A stretch of DNA of 64,000 nt from Psychromonas sp. 14N.309.X.WAT.B.A12 (GCF_030397575.1 NZ_JAPNXS010000003.1:186001-250000), one strand, 5' to 3'. Shown: positions 16,240-26,231, counted from the first letter of the stretch. Notes: a model not told the origin generated them from the sequence alone. Made by a program: numbers and translations.

Positions 16240-17663
16240 TGATGAATCATAATAAATCACAAGGTAAATTATTAGTTGTAGAAGATGATGCTGGATTACG
16301 CGAAGCCTTAATTGACACATTATTATTGGCTGGTTACGACTGTCAAGAAGTCGACAGTGCTGAATCAGCATTGATAGAGCTCGGCAAATCAACCTTCGAT
16401 CTGGTCGTCAGTGACATTCAAATGGGAGGAATGAGTGGTTTAACCCTGCTGCAAAACATTAAAAGCAAATACCCAGAAACACCTGTGTTATTGATGACGG
16501 CCTATGCCACCATTGACGATGCGGTAAAAGCAATTCGTGATGGTGCAATAGACTATTTGGCAAAACCTTTTTCTCCGGAAGTCTTATTAAACCAAGTAAG
16601 TCGTTATGCGCCTGTGCATAAAGTGCCTTCTTGTACACCAGTATTTGGCGATCCTTCTACAGCTGCCTTATTAAGTGTGGCAGAAAAAGTCGCAGCAACA
16701 GATGCGTCAGTAATGATCACTGGGCCAAGTGGATCAGGTAAAGAAGTGTTATCACGATATTTACATGATAAGTCTGCACGTAAAGATAATCCTTTTATTG
16801 CGATTAACTGCGGCGCTATTCCTGAAAACATGCTGGAAGCGACTTTGTTTGGTTATGAAAAAGGCGCATTCACTGGTGCGATTCAAGCTTGTCCAGGTAA
16901 ATTTGAACAAGCACAAAATGGTACGATTCTATTAGATGAAATAACTGAAATGCCGCTTGAATTACAGGTTAAGTTATTACGCGTATTACAGGAGCGAGAA
17001 GTAGAACGTTTAGGAGCCCGTAAAACGATTAAATTGAATATTCGTGTATTAGCAACAAGTAACCGAGATCTTAAAAAAGCCGTAGAAGCAGGTGTTTTTC
17101 GAGAAGATTTATATTATCGCCTTAATGTATTCCCATTACAGTGGTTACCTTTACATCAACGTAAAGGTGATATTTTACCTTTAGCAAAGCATTTACTTGC
17201 TGGTCATGCCACTGACCAAGGGCTACCGATTCCTCAGCTATCTGAACAAGCACAACAGTTGTTAATTAACTATATCTGGCCGGGTAATGTCCGCGAATTG
17301 GACAATGTCATGCAACGAGCACTTATTTTGTCCGTGGGGGATATTATTGAGTGTGAAACGTTAATATTGGAAGATCAGCAATTTGAACATATATTGCAAC
17401 CGACATTAATAGATGCACCGGTTTTTTCTGTTACGGATAATGCTGCACCTATGCACAAAAAACAGGCTCAATCGGAACTTATAGCCAGTGATGATGGGTT
17501 AGGGCAAGGGTTGAAGCAACAGGAACAAAAGATGATCTTGGATGCGTTACAAACTTGTCGCGGTAAACGTAAAGATGTTGCTGAATTATTAGGGATAAGT
17601 CCACGAACATTACGTTACAAAATTGCACGTATGAAAGAACAAGGAGTTGCCTTACCCGCTTAG
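16239..17663 (+). CDS. flrC: FlrC, flagellar sigma-54 response regulator
   Basis: FlrC is the response regulator partner of FlrB and drives hook and basal-body genes with sigma-54. The receiver domain (about 9-125) has the acidic pocket VVEDD and phospho-acceptor D59 in VVSDIQMGG. The AAA+ domain has Walker A GPSGSGKE, GAFTGA and TILLDEITEMP. The Fis-type helix-turn-helix ends the protein (GKRKDVAELLGISPRTLRYKIARMK). It starts MM; the second ATG at 16242 is also possible. In Vibrio fliE and further hook genes follow. Here the next gene is an iron transporter, so the flagellar cluster stops at flrC. Confidence 0.95.
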   Translation: MMNHNKSQGKLLVVEDDAGLREALIDTLLLAGYDCQEVDSAESALIELGKSTFDLVVSDIQMGGMSGLTLLQNIKSKYPETPVLLMTAYATIDDAVKAIRDGAIDYLAKPFSPEVLLNQVSRYAPVHKVPSCTPVFGDPSTAALLSVAEKVAATDASVMITGPSGSGKEVLSRYLHDKSARKDNPFIAINCGAIPENMLEATLFGYEKGAFTGAIQACPGKFEQAQNGTILLDEITEMPLELQVKLLRVLQEREVERLGARKTIKLNIRVLATSNRDLKKAVEAGVFREDLYYRLNVFPLQWLPLHQRKGDILPLAKHLLAGHATDQGLPIPQLSEQAQQLLINYIWPGNVRELDNVMQRALILSVGDIIECETLILEDQQFEHILQPTLIDAPVFSVTDNAAPMHKKQAQSELIASDDGLGQGLKQQEQKMILDALQTCRGKRKDVAELLGISPRTLRYKIARMKEQGVALPA

Positions 17664-17732
17664 TACTTTGAAGATAAGCTATGTTAATTATAAATAATTA
17701 CTGAAACGAGAGATTACGACAGTTTATGTCTT

Positions 17733-17751
17733 GAAAATAAGAACTATTATC
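17733..17751 (+). promoter_or_regulatory. Fur-box-like site before the iron transporter
   Basis: The 19 bases from 17733 agree with the classical Fur consensus GATAATGATAATCATTATC at 14 of 19 positions, with a perfect ATTATC right end. It lies about 50 bases before the fbpA start, and it fits iron-repressed expression of the operon. Confidence 0.55.
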
Positions 17752-17798
17752 AATAGAATGGTGTGAAATTAATTCACTACTTATTTAAAGGAAGAAAT

Positions 17799-18818
17799 AT
17801 GTCTATTAAAAAAGGCCTAACTATTTTACTTGCTGGTGCCTCTGTATTAACTAGCTCGCTCTCTTTTGCAGCGGAAGAGGTCAATGTATATTCTTATCGC
17901 CAGCCCTTTTTAATTGATCCCATGATGAAAGAGTTCACTGCTGAAACAGGTATCAAAGTGAATATTTTATTCGCTAAAAAAGGTTTGATTGAGCGTATTA
18001 AACGCGAAGGTCAATTATCGACAGCTGATATAATGTTAACTTCAGATTTCAGCCGCTTAGCACTATTCACTGAAGATGGTTTAGCTCAACCAGTGGAAAG
18101 TAAAATTTTAGATAAAAATATCCCTGCTAAATTCCAAGGCGAAAATAAGCAATGGTTTGCACTTACTAGTCGAACTCGTAATATTTATTCTTCTGTTGAA
18201 CGTGTTGGCCCTGCTCCTGATATTACTTATCAAGACCTTGCTACGCCGGCTTTTAAAGGCAAAGTGTGTATGCGTTCAGGTAAACATCCGTACAATGTTT
18301 CTTTATTAGCTTCTATTATTGCTCATGAAGGTGAAGCTAAAGCTAAAACATGGTTAGAAGGTTTAAAAGCTAATTTAGCTCGTAAACCACAAGGTAATGA
18401 CCGTGCACAAGTGAAAGCAGTTAAAGAAGGGTTATGTGATTATGCATTAACTAACAGCTATTACCTTGGTAAAATGCTAAATGATCCAAAACAAGTATCT
18501 TGGGCTGAATCAGTGCATATTAACTTCCCTAATCAAGCAACAACTGGTACTCATATGAATGTCAGTGGCGTTGCGTTAGTTAAGCATGCTCCTCACAAAG
18601 AGAATGCTATTAAATTGATGGAATTCTTATCAGGTGATGTTGCGCAAAAAATGTATGCTGAAATTAATTACGAATACCCTGTTAAAACTGGTGTAAAAGC
18701 ATCAGAATTAGTTGCATCTTGGGGAGAATTTAAAGAAGATGAGATTAAATTATCAGAGGTAGCTGCACAACATAAAGCAGCTATTAAGTTACTGGATGAA
18801 GTGAAATTTGATCTCTAA
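17799..18818 (+). CDS. fbpA: Iron(III) ABC transporter, periplasmic binding protein
   Basis: Binds ferric iron in the periplasm and delivers it to the membrane complex. I placed the start at the ATG at 17799 behind an AAAGGAAG ribosome-binding site; a longer frame from 17763 has no SD. The signal peptide is MSIKKGLTILLAGASVLTSSLSFA, then AEEVNVYSYRQPFLIDP. The family segments GNDRAQVKAVKEGLCDYALT and NSYYLGKM hold tyrosines likely to bind iron, and a C-terminal TYR-less helix closes the fold. The protein is 339 residues. The next gene overlaps its stop by 11 bases, so all three transporter genes form one operon, probably Fur-regulated. Confidence 0.88.
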   Translation: MSIKKGLTILLAGASVLTSSLSFAAEEVNVYSYRQPFLIDPMMKEFTAETGIKVNILFAKKGLIERIKREGQLSTADIMLTSDFSRLALFTEDGLAQPVESKILDKNIPAKFQGENKQWFALTSRTRNIYSSVERVGPAPDITYQDLATPAFKGKVCMRSGKHPYNVSLLASIIAHEGEAKAKTWLEGLKANLARKPQGNDRAQVKAVKEGLCDYALTNSYYLGKMLNDPKQVSWAESVHINFPNQATTGTHMNVSGVALVKHAPHKENAIKLMEFLSGDVAQKMYAEINYEYPVKTGVKASELVASWGEFKEDEIKLSEVAAQHKAAIKLLDEVKFDL

Positions 18819-20442
18819 ATCGTTCAACCCATACAAGTTACTGCCTTGGGCAGTAACTTGTATTTTGTTATCCCCTGTTCTTGCTATTTTTTTAAACGCT
18901 TTCAGCTTCGATGAAAGTGGTAGTTTTGAACACCTTCTAAATACCGTATTACCTACCTATATTAGTAATTCTGTCCTAGTTATCGTTTCTGTTGTATTGA
19001 TTAGTATTGTTTTTGCCCTGCCTTGTGCGTGGTTTGTTGCTTGCTGTGAATTCCCTACTAGGCAAAAGTTGCAATGGATTTTAATGCTACCTTTAGCCAT
19101 GCCACCTTATATTGTAGCCATTGTATATACAGACTTATTAGATTTTGCCGGTCCTGTTCAGCTTGCTTTACGAGGCTGGTTTGGTTGGCAGTCAATTGAT
19201 GATTATTACTTTCCTGATATCCGTACCTTGTTTGGTGCTTCATTTATTTTAGCGTTATCACTTTTTCCTTATTTGTATTTGTTGTTACGCGGGGCTTTTT
19301 TAACTCAGTCTGCCGGCTTATTTCAAGCCGCGAGAACATTAGGTTTATCGCCTTATCGTGCCTTTTGGAGGGTTAGTATTCCTCTTTCACGATCTGCGAT
19401 GGCAGTGGGTATTTCATTAATCGCAATGGAAACATTAGGTGATTTTGCTACTGTTAATTATTTTGCAGTGCATACACTAACCACTGCTATTTATGATACC
19501 TGGCTCGAGTTAGGTAGTTTAACAACTGCAGCGAAGATATCGTCACTGATGTTATTAGTTTTAGTTATCTTGATCTCATTAGAAAATTATAGCCGTCGTA
19601 AACAGCAAGTTTATCAACGTAATAGTAGCGGCAGTACGGATTTGCGTTTTTATTTAACGGGATGGAAAAAGTGGGGCGTTTTGCTCTTCACTTGGTCTTT
19701 ATTGGGCTTATCTTTATTTATCCCGATCGGTACTTTAATCTATTATGCTTTTCATTATTTTAGTGAATCATTAAATGACCAATTATTTAGCTATACCCTA
19801 AATAGTTTATGGTTAGCCTTTTTAGTTGCCATTTTGGCACTGCTGGTGGCCCTTATTGTTAATTTCTATCAGCGTTTAAGCCCAGGAGTCTTTGCCAAGT
19901 CTAGTATTCGTTTATCTTCGTTAGGGTATGCTGTTCCAGGCACCGTGGTTGCTATTGGCGTATTAATACCACTGACGAGTCTTGATCTATTATTAAATGA
20001 TCTGTTAATTAAATGGGATGTATCACCGGTAGGGTTAATCTTTTCTGGGTCATTAGTCATTTTAGTGCTGGGTTATTTAGTGCGTTTCAGTGCTATCGCT
20101 GTCGGTAGCGTTGACAGTAGCTTAGTACAAGTGCCGCCTTCATTGGATTTAGCGTCTAGAACCCTAGGTAATGGACCTGCAAAAACGCTGTGGCGTGTTA
20201 ATATCCCGCTGATAAAAAAAGGTTTATTAACCGCTTTTATTCTAGTGTTTATAGAATCAATGAAGGAATTACCTGCGGCGTTATTATTGCGCCCCTTTAA
20301 TTTTGAAACATTGGCTACTTATGTATACCAATATGTCTCTGATGAGATGATAGAATACGCCGCTTTACCAGCGTTAATGATTATTGCATTAGGCTTAATT
20401 CCATTTATTGTAGTGAACCGTTTGTTGGAGCAAAAGCATTAA
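18808..20442 (+). CDS. fbpB: Iron(III) ABC transporter, fused permease
   Basis: An integral membrane permease made of two fused halves, each with its own EAA-type loop. The first is visible as AARTLGLSPYRAFWRVSIPLSR and the second as ASRTLGNGPAKTLWRVNIPLIKK. About 12 hydrophobic segments are spread over 544 residues. A TTG start at 18808 overlaps fbpA, with GGATGAAG upstream acting as ribosome-binding site; no in-frame ATG lies nearby. The stop overlaps the fbpC start (TAATG). FbpB-type permeases pass iron(III) to the cytoplasm with the FbpC ATPase. Confidence 0.9.
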   Translation: MISKSFNPYKLLPWAVTCILLSPVLAIFLNAFSFDESGSFEHLLNTVLPTYISNSVLVIVSVVLISIVFALPCAWFVACCEFPTRQKLQWILMLPLAMPPYIVAIVYTDLLDFAGPVQLALRGWFGWQSIDDYYFPDIRTLFGASFILALSLFPYLYLLLRGAFLTQSAGLFQAARTLGLSPYRAFWRVSIPLSRSAMAVGISLIAMETLGDFATVNYFAVHTLTTAIYDTWLELGSLTTAAKISSLMLLVLVILISLENYSRRKQQVYQRNSSGSTDLRFYLTGWKKWGVLLFTWSLLGLSLFIPIGTLIYYAFHYFSESLNDQLFSYTLNSLWLAFLVAILALLVALIVNFYQRLSPGVFAKSSIRLSSLGYAVPGTVVAIGVLIPLTSLDLLLNDLLIKWDVSPVGLIFSGSLVILVLGYLVRFSAIAVGSVDSSLVQVPPSLDLASRTLGNGPAKTLWRVNIPLIKKGLLTAFILVFIESMKELPAALLLRPFNFETLATYVYQYVSDEMIEYAALPALMIIALGLIPFIVVNRLLEQKH

Positions 20443-21494
20443 TGAGTGCGTTAAATATTCAAAATTTAAGTTGTGCGTATCAAAAAACGCCTGTATTGGC
20501 GGAATTAGATCTCACTTTAGAAAATAACGAGATTGTTTGTCTTTTAGGTGAGAGTGGCTGTGGGAAGACAACTTTATTACGAGCGGTTGCAGGATTACAA
20601 GCTGAGCTTACCGGAAATATTAGTATCCAACAAAAAGTACTGAACGACCCACAAATCAATATGCCACCAGAGCTTAGAAAAATAGGGCTTATTTTCCAAG
20701 ATTATGCGTTGTTTCCGCATTTAAATGTATTTGATAATGTGGCCTTTTCCTTGGCAACTAATATGCCTAAAAGTGAAAAGCAACAACGTGTTGAAGAAGT
20801 GTTACATTTGGTACAACTCAGTGAAATGGGCAAACGTTTTCCACATCAATTGTCAGGTGGGCAGCAGCAGCGCATTGCTATCGCACGTGCATTAGCTTAT
20901 CAACCTGATTTGATGCTATTGGATGAGCCTTTCTCTAATCTGGATCAGCACGTTCGTTTTCAGCTCATTCATGAAATTCGTCATCTGTTTAAGCAACGTC
21001 AAATGAGTGCTTTATTTGTTACTCACTCTAAAGAGGAAGGTTTTGCCTTTGCTGATCGTATTGCATTGATGAAGTCGGGGAGAATAGTGCAAATCGATAC
21101 CCCACAAAAGTTATATCGAGCACCTAATTCAGCTTATGTTGCCGACTTTATGGGACAGGCGAATTATATTGGCTTGAGCATACTAGATGATTACAGCTAT
21201 CAAAGTTGTTTTGGTGTGCTATACACGCAAGGTAAAATAACACAACCTAAAGAAGCAGAATTACGCCTTTTATTAAGACCTGAACATATCGATATCACAC
21301 CTGATGAAAGTGGTGAGGCTGTTGTTAAGCAAGTCGCCTTCCAAGGATCTTCTCAGCAGATCACTGCGCAATTTTCAGGGCAGGACTTTTTGATTAAGTA
21401 CAGCAATCATACTTGCGATAGTGTTTTCTTCCAAGAAGGGGATAAAGTAACTTTAAGCTTACTGAACCATGACTTTGTTGTGTTTGCTGATTAA
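20442..21494 (+). CDS. fbpC: Iron(III) ABC transporter, ATPase
   Basis: Energises the transporter. Walker A GESGCGKT is at 36-43, the signature LSGGQQQRIAIARAL follows around 135, Walker B is LMLLDEPFSNLD, and the switch histidine is in LFVTHSKEEG. The C-terminal part (about 235-350) is a TOBE-like regulatory domain, as in FbpC and other iron or sugar ATPases. Its 350 residues are full length. Translational coupling to the permease is suggested by the one-base TAATG overlap. A strong shared terminator lies between this gene and glnD. Confidence 0.92.
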   Translation: MSALNIQNLSCAYQKTPVLAELDLTLENNEIVCLLGESGCGKTTLLRAVAGLQAELTGNISIQQKVLNDPQINMPPELRKIGLIFQDYALFPHLNVFDNVAFSLATNMPKSEKQQRVEEVLHLVQLSEMGKRFPHQLSGGQQQRIAIARALAYQPDLMLLDEPFSNLDQHVRFQLIHEIRHLFKQRQMSALFVTHSKEEGFAFADRIALMKSGRIVQIDTPQKLYRAPNSAYVADFMGQANYIGLSILDDYSYQSCFGVLYTQGKITQPKEAELRLLLRPEHIDITPDESGEAVVKQVAFQGSSQQITAQFSGQDFLIKYSNHTCDSVFFQEGDKVTLSLLNHDFVVFAD

Positions 21495-21530
21495 ATCTGT
21501 GATTAACTTTTTAATCTTTAGTTTATCACT

Positions 21531-21569
21531 TAGTAAAAAGCCAGTGTTTAGAGCACTGGCTTTTTACTA
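21531..21569. terminator. Bidirectional terminator fbpC/glnD
   Basis: A perfect 16-bp stem, TAGTAAAAAGCCAGTG with CACTGGCTTTTTACTA, closes a TTTAGAG loop. It carries a T run on each strand, so it can end both converging transcripts. Confidence 0.93.
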
Positions 21570-21593
21570 TGGTTCTTGATCACATGCTGAGTC

Positions 21594-24203
21594 TTATGTA
21601 CTTGGACTTAATTCATACATTAGGCTAGTTTTTAAGGCGTCTTCCTGTTCCTTAGTTAACGCATCACCTTCAACAGTGGAAACGATGAACAAATCTTCTG
21701 CTCTCTCACCAATCGTAGTAATTTTTGCTGTATCCAACATTAAACCATGCTCTACAAATACTGTGCCTATATTCGCTAGGATACCTGGTGCATCAAAGGC
21801 AACCACTTCAATTTGTGTGCGTTTGCGGCGTGTAGGTAAAAAGGTAATTTGAGGTTCAAATTTAAAAGGCCTTTTTACTCGCTCTAAACGAATAATATTA
21901 GAGTTAACTATGTGGGGCTTTAATAATGTATCAATGATCGCTTCTTTTACGCGTTGGATCTTATCAACATCAATATGCTCACCATCTTCTTCTAATACAG
22001 TAAATGTGCTGAGTGAATAATTATCACGGCTCGATAGAATTTTTGCATCCTGTACACTGAGTTTTTTATTATCTATTTCAGTAACCACTGATGAAAACAG
22101 CGTTCGAATATCTTTACTATAAACAAATATTTCACTACCACGTGTGTTTTCGGTGCTAATTAATACCAAAGGACGCTCGTGATCTTGATGTGCTAACAAA
22201 TGCTTAGTATGCCAACAGATTTGTGCCGAGGTATAACGGAAAAAATAGTTAAGTCTAAAGCGTTTCCATAAAGGGCGAACTTGCGCTTCACTAATACCTT
22301 GCTCGGCTAAAATGGCTAGGGCTTTAAATTGGCGATCTCGAATTCTGTCTCGAACATCAGGCGGGTTTTCTAAACCACGGCGTAACATGGTTAAAGTCTT
22401 ATAGTATAAGTCACGTAATAGGGACGCTTTCCAGCTATTCCACGTATCTTCATTAGTCGCACAGATATCAGCAACAGTAAGGCAATAAAGTAAATTAAGG
22501 TGTTTCTCATCTCTTACTGTTTTAGCAAATTCAATGATCACATTAGGATCACTAATATCACGGCGTTGTGCCGTTACTGACATGGTTAAATGATGTTCAA
22601 CTAACCAAGCCACTACTTTGCTTTCATAGCGGGTTAAACCATGCAAACCACAAAATGCTAAAGCATCAACAGCACCTAATGTAGAGTGATCTCCCTGTTG
22701 ACCTTTGGCGATATCGTGGAAAATTGTCGCTAAAAACAGTAGTTCTGGCTTTTCTAAGTTCTTGAATATTTCGTGAGCTAAAGGATGCTCAACTTTACTA
22801 TTAGGGTAATTATTAATTAACTTAGCAAGTTTGTGTGTATGTGCATCTACTGTATAAGCATGGAATAGGTCAAACTGCATTTGCCCCACAATACGGCTCC
22901 ATTGTGGTATATAAGCAGCCAATACTCCATGTTCATACATTAAAGTAAAAGGTAAGCCCATGCCTCGAGGATGCTTGATAATCTCCATAAATACCGAACG
23001 GCACTCCGGGATATTTTGTAGCCAATGGGTCAAACATCTACGTGCTTCACGTAACTCTCTTAAGGTTGCTGAGTAGATGCCTTTGATACGTGTATCATCT
23101 GCGATATGAACAAATAATTGAATAATAGCTTCTGGGTTTTCTTGAAAATAGCCCGAGGTGGTCAATTCAATTTTATTTCCGCGAATTCTAAAGTGTTCGT
23201 CAATTTCATGAAACTCTGTTGCAACATTACCTAAGATCGCTTCATCAAAGTATTGTAATAGCATTTCATTAAGCTCTTTAACGCGACGAATGGTTTGATA
23301 GAACATTTTCATCATCTGTTCTACGGCTTCATTACGTTGTCCGGTATAACCTAATAACTTGGCTACATCACTTTGAAAATCAAATAATAAGCGGTTATCT
23401 GGACGGTTAGTCACGGTATGCAGAGCAAAACGAATTGTCCATAATTGCGATTGGCAGTCACTGATTTCATGGTATTCAGCTTGGGTAATATAACCGTATG
23501 AGGTTAGTTCTAATAAGCTTTGTGCATCAAAATGGCGTTTAGAAACCCAAGCGATGGTTTGAATATCTCGTAAACCACCACAACCATTTTTAATATCAGG
23601 TTCTAGTGTATAACCGTCACCTCGGCAATTTTTATGGCGACCAAACTGCTCTTCTTTTTTGATGGTGAAAAACTTATCCGATGGCCAAAAGTCATCTTCA
23701 GCAATCACTTCTTGTAGCTTATCAAAGGTTTGTTGGTTACCTTTTAATAATCGAGACTCGATCATGCTGGTGGCAATAGTAATATCTGCTTTGCCTTGCT
23801 CGATGCAATCTTGAATGGTGCGTACGCTATTACCTACATCGAGCTTTAAATCCCAGAGCAAGGTGATTAACTGGCCTATTTTTTCTTCAGAAGCTTGGCT
23901 AAAACCATGGTCTGAGAGTATTAATACGTCAATGTCAGACTTTGGATGTAACTCACCTCGGCCATACCCTCCAACTGCTAATAAACTTAGATCGTAACTT
24001 TCATCTAGTCCCACTAGATCCCATAGTCGACCCAGTAGTTCATCCACATACAGTGCACGCATAGCTACAATATCGTTAATATGTTGTTTAGCCTTAAACT
24101 GTTCAAGTTGCCAGTCAGAAAATGCTTGGAGATGATTTTTGAGAAAAGGAATCGTTAGATCTTGTGGTTGAATATTTATCGGAGAATATTGTTCAAAGTC
24201 CAT
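21594..24203 (-). CDS. glnD: GlnD, PII uridylyltransferase/uridylyl-removing enzyme
   Basis: GlnD uridylylates the PII proteins under nitrogen limitation and removes UMP when glutamine is high. The nucleotidyltransferase motif GGYGRGELHPKSDID is at 78-92. The HD domain holds FHDIAKGQQGDHSTLGA. Two ACT domains lie at the C-terminus, with segments such as VVAFDAPGILANIG. The 869 residues are full length. map lies 59 bases upstream on the same strand, the same pairing as in E. coli, where map, glnD and rpsB are neighbours. Confidence 0.97.
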   Translation of the reverse strand: MDFEQYSPINIQPQDLTIPFLKNHLQAFSDWQLEQFKAKQHINDIVAMRALYVDELLGRLWDLVGLDESYDLSLLAVGGYGRGELHPKSDIDVLILSDHGFSQASEEKIGQLITLLWDLKLDVGNSVRTIQDCIEQGKADITIATSMIESRLLKGNQQTFDKLQEVIAEDDFWPSDKFFTIKKEEQFGRHKNCRGDGYTLEPDIKNGCGGLRDIQTIAWVSKRHFDAQSLLELTSYGYITQAEYHEISDCQSQLWTIRFALHTVTNRPDNRLLFDFQSDVAKLLGYTGQRNEAVEQMMKMFYQTIRRVKELNEMLLQYFDEAILGNVATEFHEIDEHFRIRGNKIELTTSGYFQENPEAIIQLFVHIADDTRIKGIYSATLRELREARRCLTHWLQNIPECRSVFMEIIKHPRGMGLPFTLMYEHGVLAAYIPQWSRIVGQMQFDLFHAYTVDAHTHKLAKLINNYPNSKVEHPLAHEIFKNLEKPELLFLATIFHDIAKGQQGDHSTLGAVDALAFCGLHGLTRYESKVVAWLVEHHLTMSVTAQRRDISDPNVIIEFAKTVRDEKHLNLLYCLTVADICATNEDTWNSWKASLLRDLYYKTLTMLRRGLENPPDVRDRIRDRQFKALAILAEQGISEAQVRPLWKRFRLNYFFRYTSAQICWHTKHLLAHQDHERPLVLISTENTRGSEIFVYSKDIRTLFSSVVTEIDNKKLSVQDAKILSSRDNYSLSTFTVLEEDGEHIDVDKIQRVKEAIIDTLLKPHIVNSNIIRLERVKRPFKFEPQITFLPTRRKRTQIEVVAFDAPGILANIGTVFVEHGLMLDTAKITTIGERAEDLFIVSTVEGDALTKEQEDALKTSLMYELSPST

Positions 24204-24261
24204 TTAAAGCCTCGATATTATAGCCCGCACACAAGAGAGTGCATGCAGGCTGTTTTTACGT

Positions 24262-25050
24262 TTATGCTGGGTTAATAATACGCTCTATTGTCTCTTCAGG
24301 ACGTAATGTTAAAATTTCAACCCCCGTCTCTGTTACTAATAAAGTATGTTCCCATTGTGCAGATAGTTTTTTATCTTTAGTAACAACTGTCCATTCATCA
24401 CGAAGTACTTTACAGTCGCGTTTACCGGCATTCAACATAGGTTCAATAGTAAAACATTGTCCTGCTTTTAATACTTCGCCAGTGCCTTTTTTACCGTAAT
24501 GTAATACTTGTGGTTCTTCGTGGAAACCTGCACCAATACCATGGCCACAATATTCACGTACGATTGAGTAGTTGTGATTTTCAGCATGTTTTTGAATCGC
24601 GGCACCGATATCGCCTAAACGTACACCAGGTTTAACCATATTAATACCAATGTATAAGCATTCCTGTGCAACACGAGATAGACGTTCAGCAAGAATAGTT
24701 CCTTTACCAACCATGAACATTTTTGATGTGTCACCGTGGTAACCGTCTTTGATTACAGTGATATCAATGTTCAGGGCATCGCCGTCTTTTAATGGTTTGT
24801 CATTTGGAATTCCATGACATACAACGTAGTTTAATGAAGTACAGATTGATTTAGGAAAACCGTGGTAATTTAAAGGTGCTGGAATACCACCTTGTACATT
24901 GACTATATAGTCGTGACAAAGTTGATTCAACTCATTGGTTGTTACACCTTTCTTAATATGCGGTTCAATCATAGTTAATACATCAGCTGCTTGTTGACCT
25001 GCAACACGCATTTTCTCTATTTCTTCTGGGGTTTTGATTAGTCCTGCCAT
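24262..25050 (-). CDS. map: Methionine aminopeptidase
   Basis: Removes the initiator methionine from nascent proteins. The metal ligands appear as DITVIKDGYHGD (two aspartates), GHGIGAGFHEEPQ (histidine) and the later glutamates in FTIEPMLNAG and QWEHTLLVTETG. Its 262 residues match type I enzymes. It is divergent from rpsB across a 400-base region and is followed by glnD. AGAACTCTC precedes the ATG, so the ribosome-binding site is weak. Confidence 0.97.
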   Translation of the reverse strand: MAGLIKTPEEIEKMRVAGQQAADVLTMIEPHIKKGVTTNELNQLCHDYIVNVQGGIPAPLNYHGFPKSICTSLNYVVCHGIPNDKPLKDGDALNIDITVIKDGYHGDTSKMFMVGKGTILAERLSRVAQECLYIGINMVKPGVRLGDIGAAIQKHAENHNYSIVREYCGHGIGAGFHEEPQVLHYGKKGTGEVLKAGQCFTIEPMLNAGKRDCKVLRDEWTVVTKDKKLSAQWEHTLLVTETGVEILTLRPEETIERIINPA

Positions 25051-25209
25051 GAGAGTTCTCTACACTTTTTTGAATAAAAATTTATAGCGTAACTATAAAG
25101 AATTTTGAGCGTTGGTGCTAGACAAAATAATAGCAACCCTGTTTAAACCAAAGGACTCATTACTATTAAATTACCGACTCAAAAAAAATATTATTCGATA
25201 CGCTATTTA

Positions 25210-25238
25210 TTGAGCTAATTGGGTAACTATGGTATAAA
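25210..25238 (+). promoter_or_regulatory. Extended -10 promoter of rpsB
   Basis: TTGAGC, 17 bases, then TATAAA, with TG one base before the -10 (TGGTATAAA). The GC-rich GCGC just downstream resembles the discriminator of stringently controlled ribosomal promoters. Confidence 0.65.
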
Positions 25239-25339
25239 GCGCACCGAGATTGATAGATTAATTTTTTGGTCGCTTTCTCAAATAATCCAGATAATCTGTT
25301 CAGCATCTATAAAATATTGAATATTAAAGATTATTATTT

Positions 25340-25450
25340 AAATAACACACACGCATCGACACGTCACTCGGGGTGCCTTTTTCTGTTTAAGAAATAAATG
25401 GTCGAGTGTATGGGATGTGTGGAGGCCTAACCCCTTAAGAGGAAATTCAA
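25340..25450 (+). ncRNA. rpsB (S2) leader, t44-like
   Basis: Between map and rpsB, where enteric genomes carry the t44/S2 leader, two nested stems can be drawn. CACAC with a bulged GC then ATC at about 25346-25356 pairs with GATGTGTG near 25414-25421. Inside it, CACTCG (25365-25370) pairs with CGAGTG (25403-25408). GTGTGGAGGCCTAACCCC and an AAGAGGAAATTCAA ribosome-binding site follow. In E. coli the S2 protein binds such a leader to repress its own operon. The family match is by position and pairing, not by a model search. Confidence 0.55.
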
Positions 25451-26182
25451 ATGGCAACAGTATCAATGCGCGATATGCTACAAGCAGGCGTTCACTTCGG
25501 TCACCAAACTCGTTACTGGAACCCAAAAATGAAACCATTCATTTTTGGTGCTCGTAATAAAGTTCATATCATTAACCTTGAAAAAACAGTTCCAATGTTT
25601 AACCAAGCGCTTAACTTCTTAGAAGCTAAAGCAGCTAAAAAAGGTAAAATCCTTTTTGTTGGTACTAAACGCGCAGCTTCAGAAGCTGTTAAAGAAGCTG
25701 CTATTTCATGTGATCAATTCTACGTTGATCACCGCTGGTTAGGTGGTATGTTGACTAACTGGAAAACAGTTCGTCAATCGATCAAACGTTTGAAAGATCT
25801 TGAAACTCAAAGCCAAGACGGTACTTTTGACAAGTTAACTAAGAAAGAAGCGCTAATGCGTACTCGTGAATTAGAAAAACTTGAAAAAACACTTGGTGGT
25901 ATCAAAAACATGGGTGGTATCCCAGATGCAATCTTCGTAATCGATGCAGATCACGAGCACATTGCAATTAAAGAAGCGAATAACCTAGGTATTCCAGTTA
26001 TCGCTGTTGTAGATACTAACTCTTGCCCAGATAACATCGATTACATCGTTCCTGGTAATGATGATGCTATCCGTGCAGTTAAGCTTTACTTAAGTGCAGC
26101 TGCTGAAGCTGTTAAAGAAGGCCGTACTGCTGAAGTAGTAGTTGCAGAAGGTTTTGTTGAAGAAGAATCAGCTGAGAAATAA
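25451..26182 (+). CDS. rpsB: 30S ribosomal protein S2
   Basis: A structural protein of the 30S subunit. It starts [46 protein letters not shown] in family fashion, and carries the conserved [14 protein letters not shown]. At 243 residues it is normal length. Codon use is strongly optimised for expression. The gene is followed by an attenuating hairpin and then tsf, the rpsB-tsf pairing of most bacteria. Confidence 0.99.
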   Translation: MATVSMRDMLQAGVHFGHQTRYWNPKMKPFIFGARNKVHIINLEKTVPMFNQALNFLEAKAAKKGKILFVGTKRAASEAVKEAAISCDQFYVDHRWLGGMLTNWKTVRQSIKRLKDLETQSQDGTFDKLTKKEALMRTRELEKLEKTLGGIKNMGGIPDAIFVIDADHEHIAIKEANNLGIPVIAVVDTNSCPDNIDYIVPGNDDAIRAVKLYLSAAAEAVKEGRTAEVVVAEGFVEEESAEK

Positions 26183-26231
26183 GTTCTTCTAATAATAGAA
26201 GCTCTTATTAACCAATCATTGGTTGGTTATC

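Larger units (their letters stand above)
25051..25450 (+). other. Divergent region map/rpsB
   Basis: This 400-base gap holds the rpsB promoter (25210-25238) and the rpsB leader. The first 150 bases, nearest map, are AT-rich and show no structure I can support. No open frame here looks like a gene. Confidence 0.6.

Noticed and set aside
24239..24499. An 86-residue plus-strand open frame opposite map.
   Set aside because: It lies wholly antisense to the conserved map gene and resembles no family; it is a shadow frame.
25365..25377. CTCGGGGTGCC in the rpsB leader resembles the P2 stem start of a TPP riboswitch.
   Set aside because: The essential CTGAGA and ACCTGATCTGG-type segments are absent and the downstream gene is rpsB. 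The bases are explained better by the S2 leader stems.
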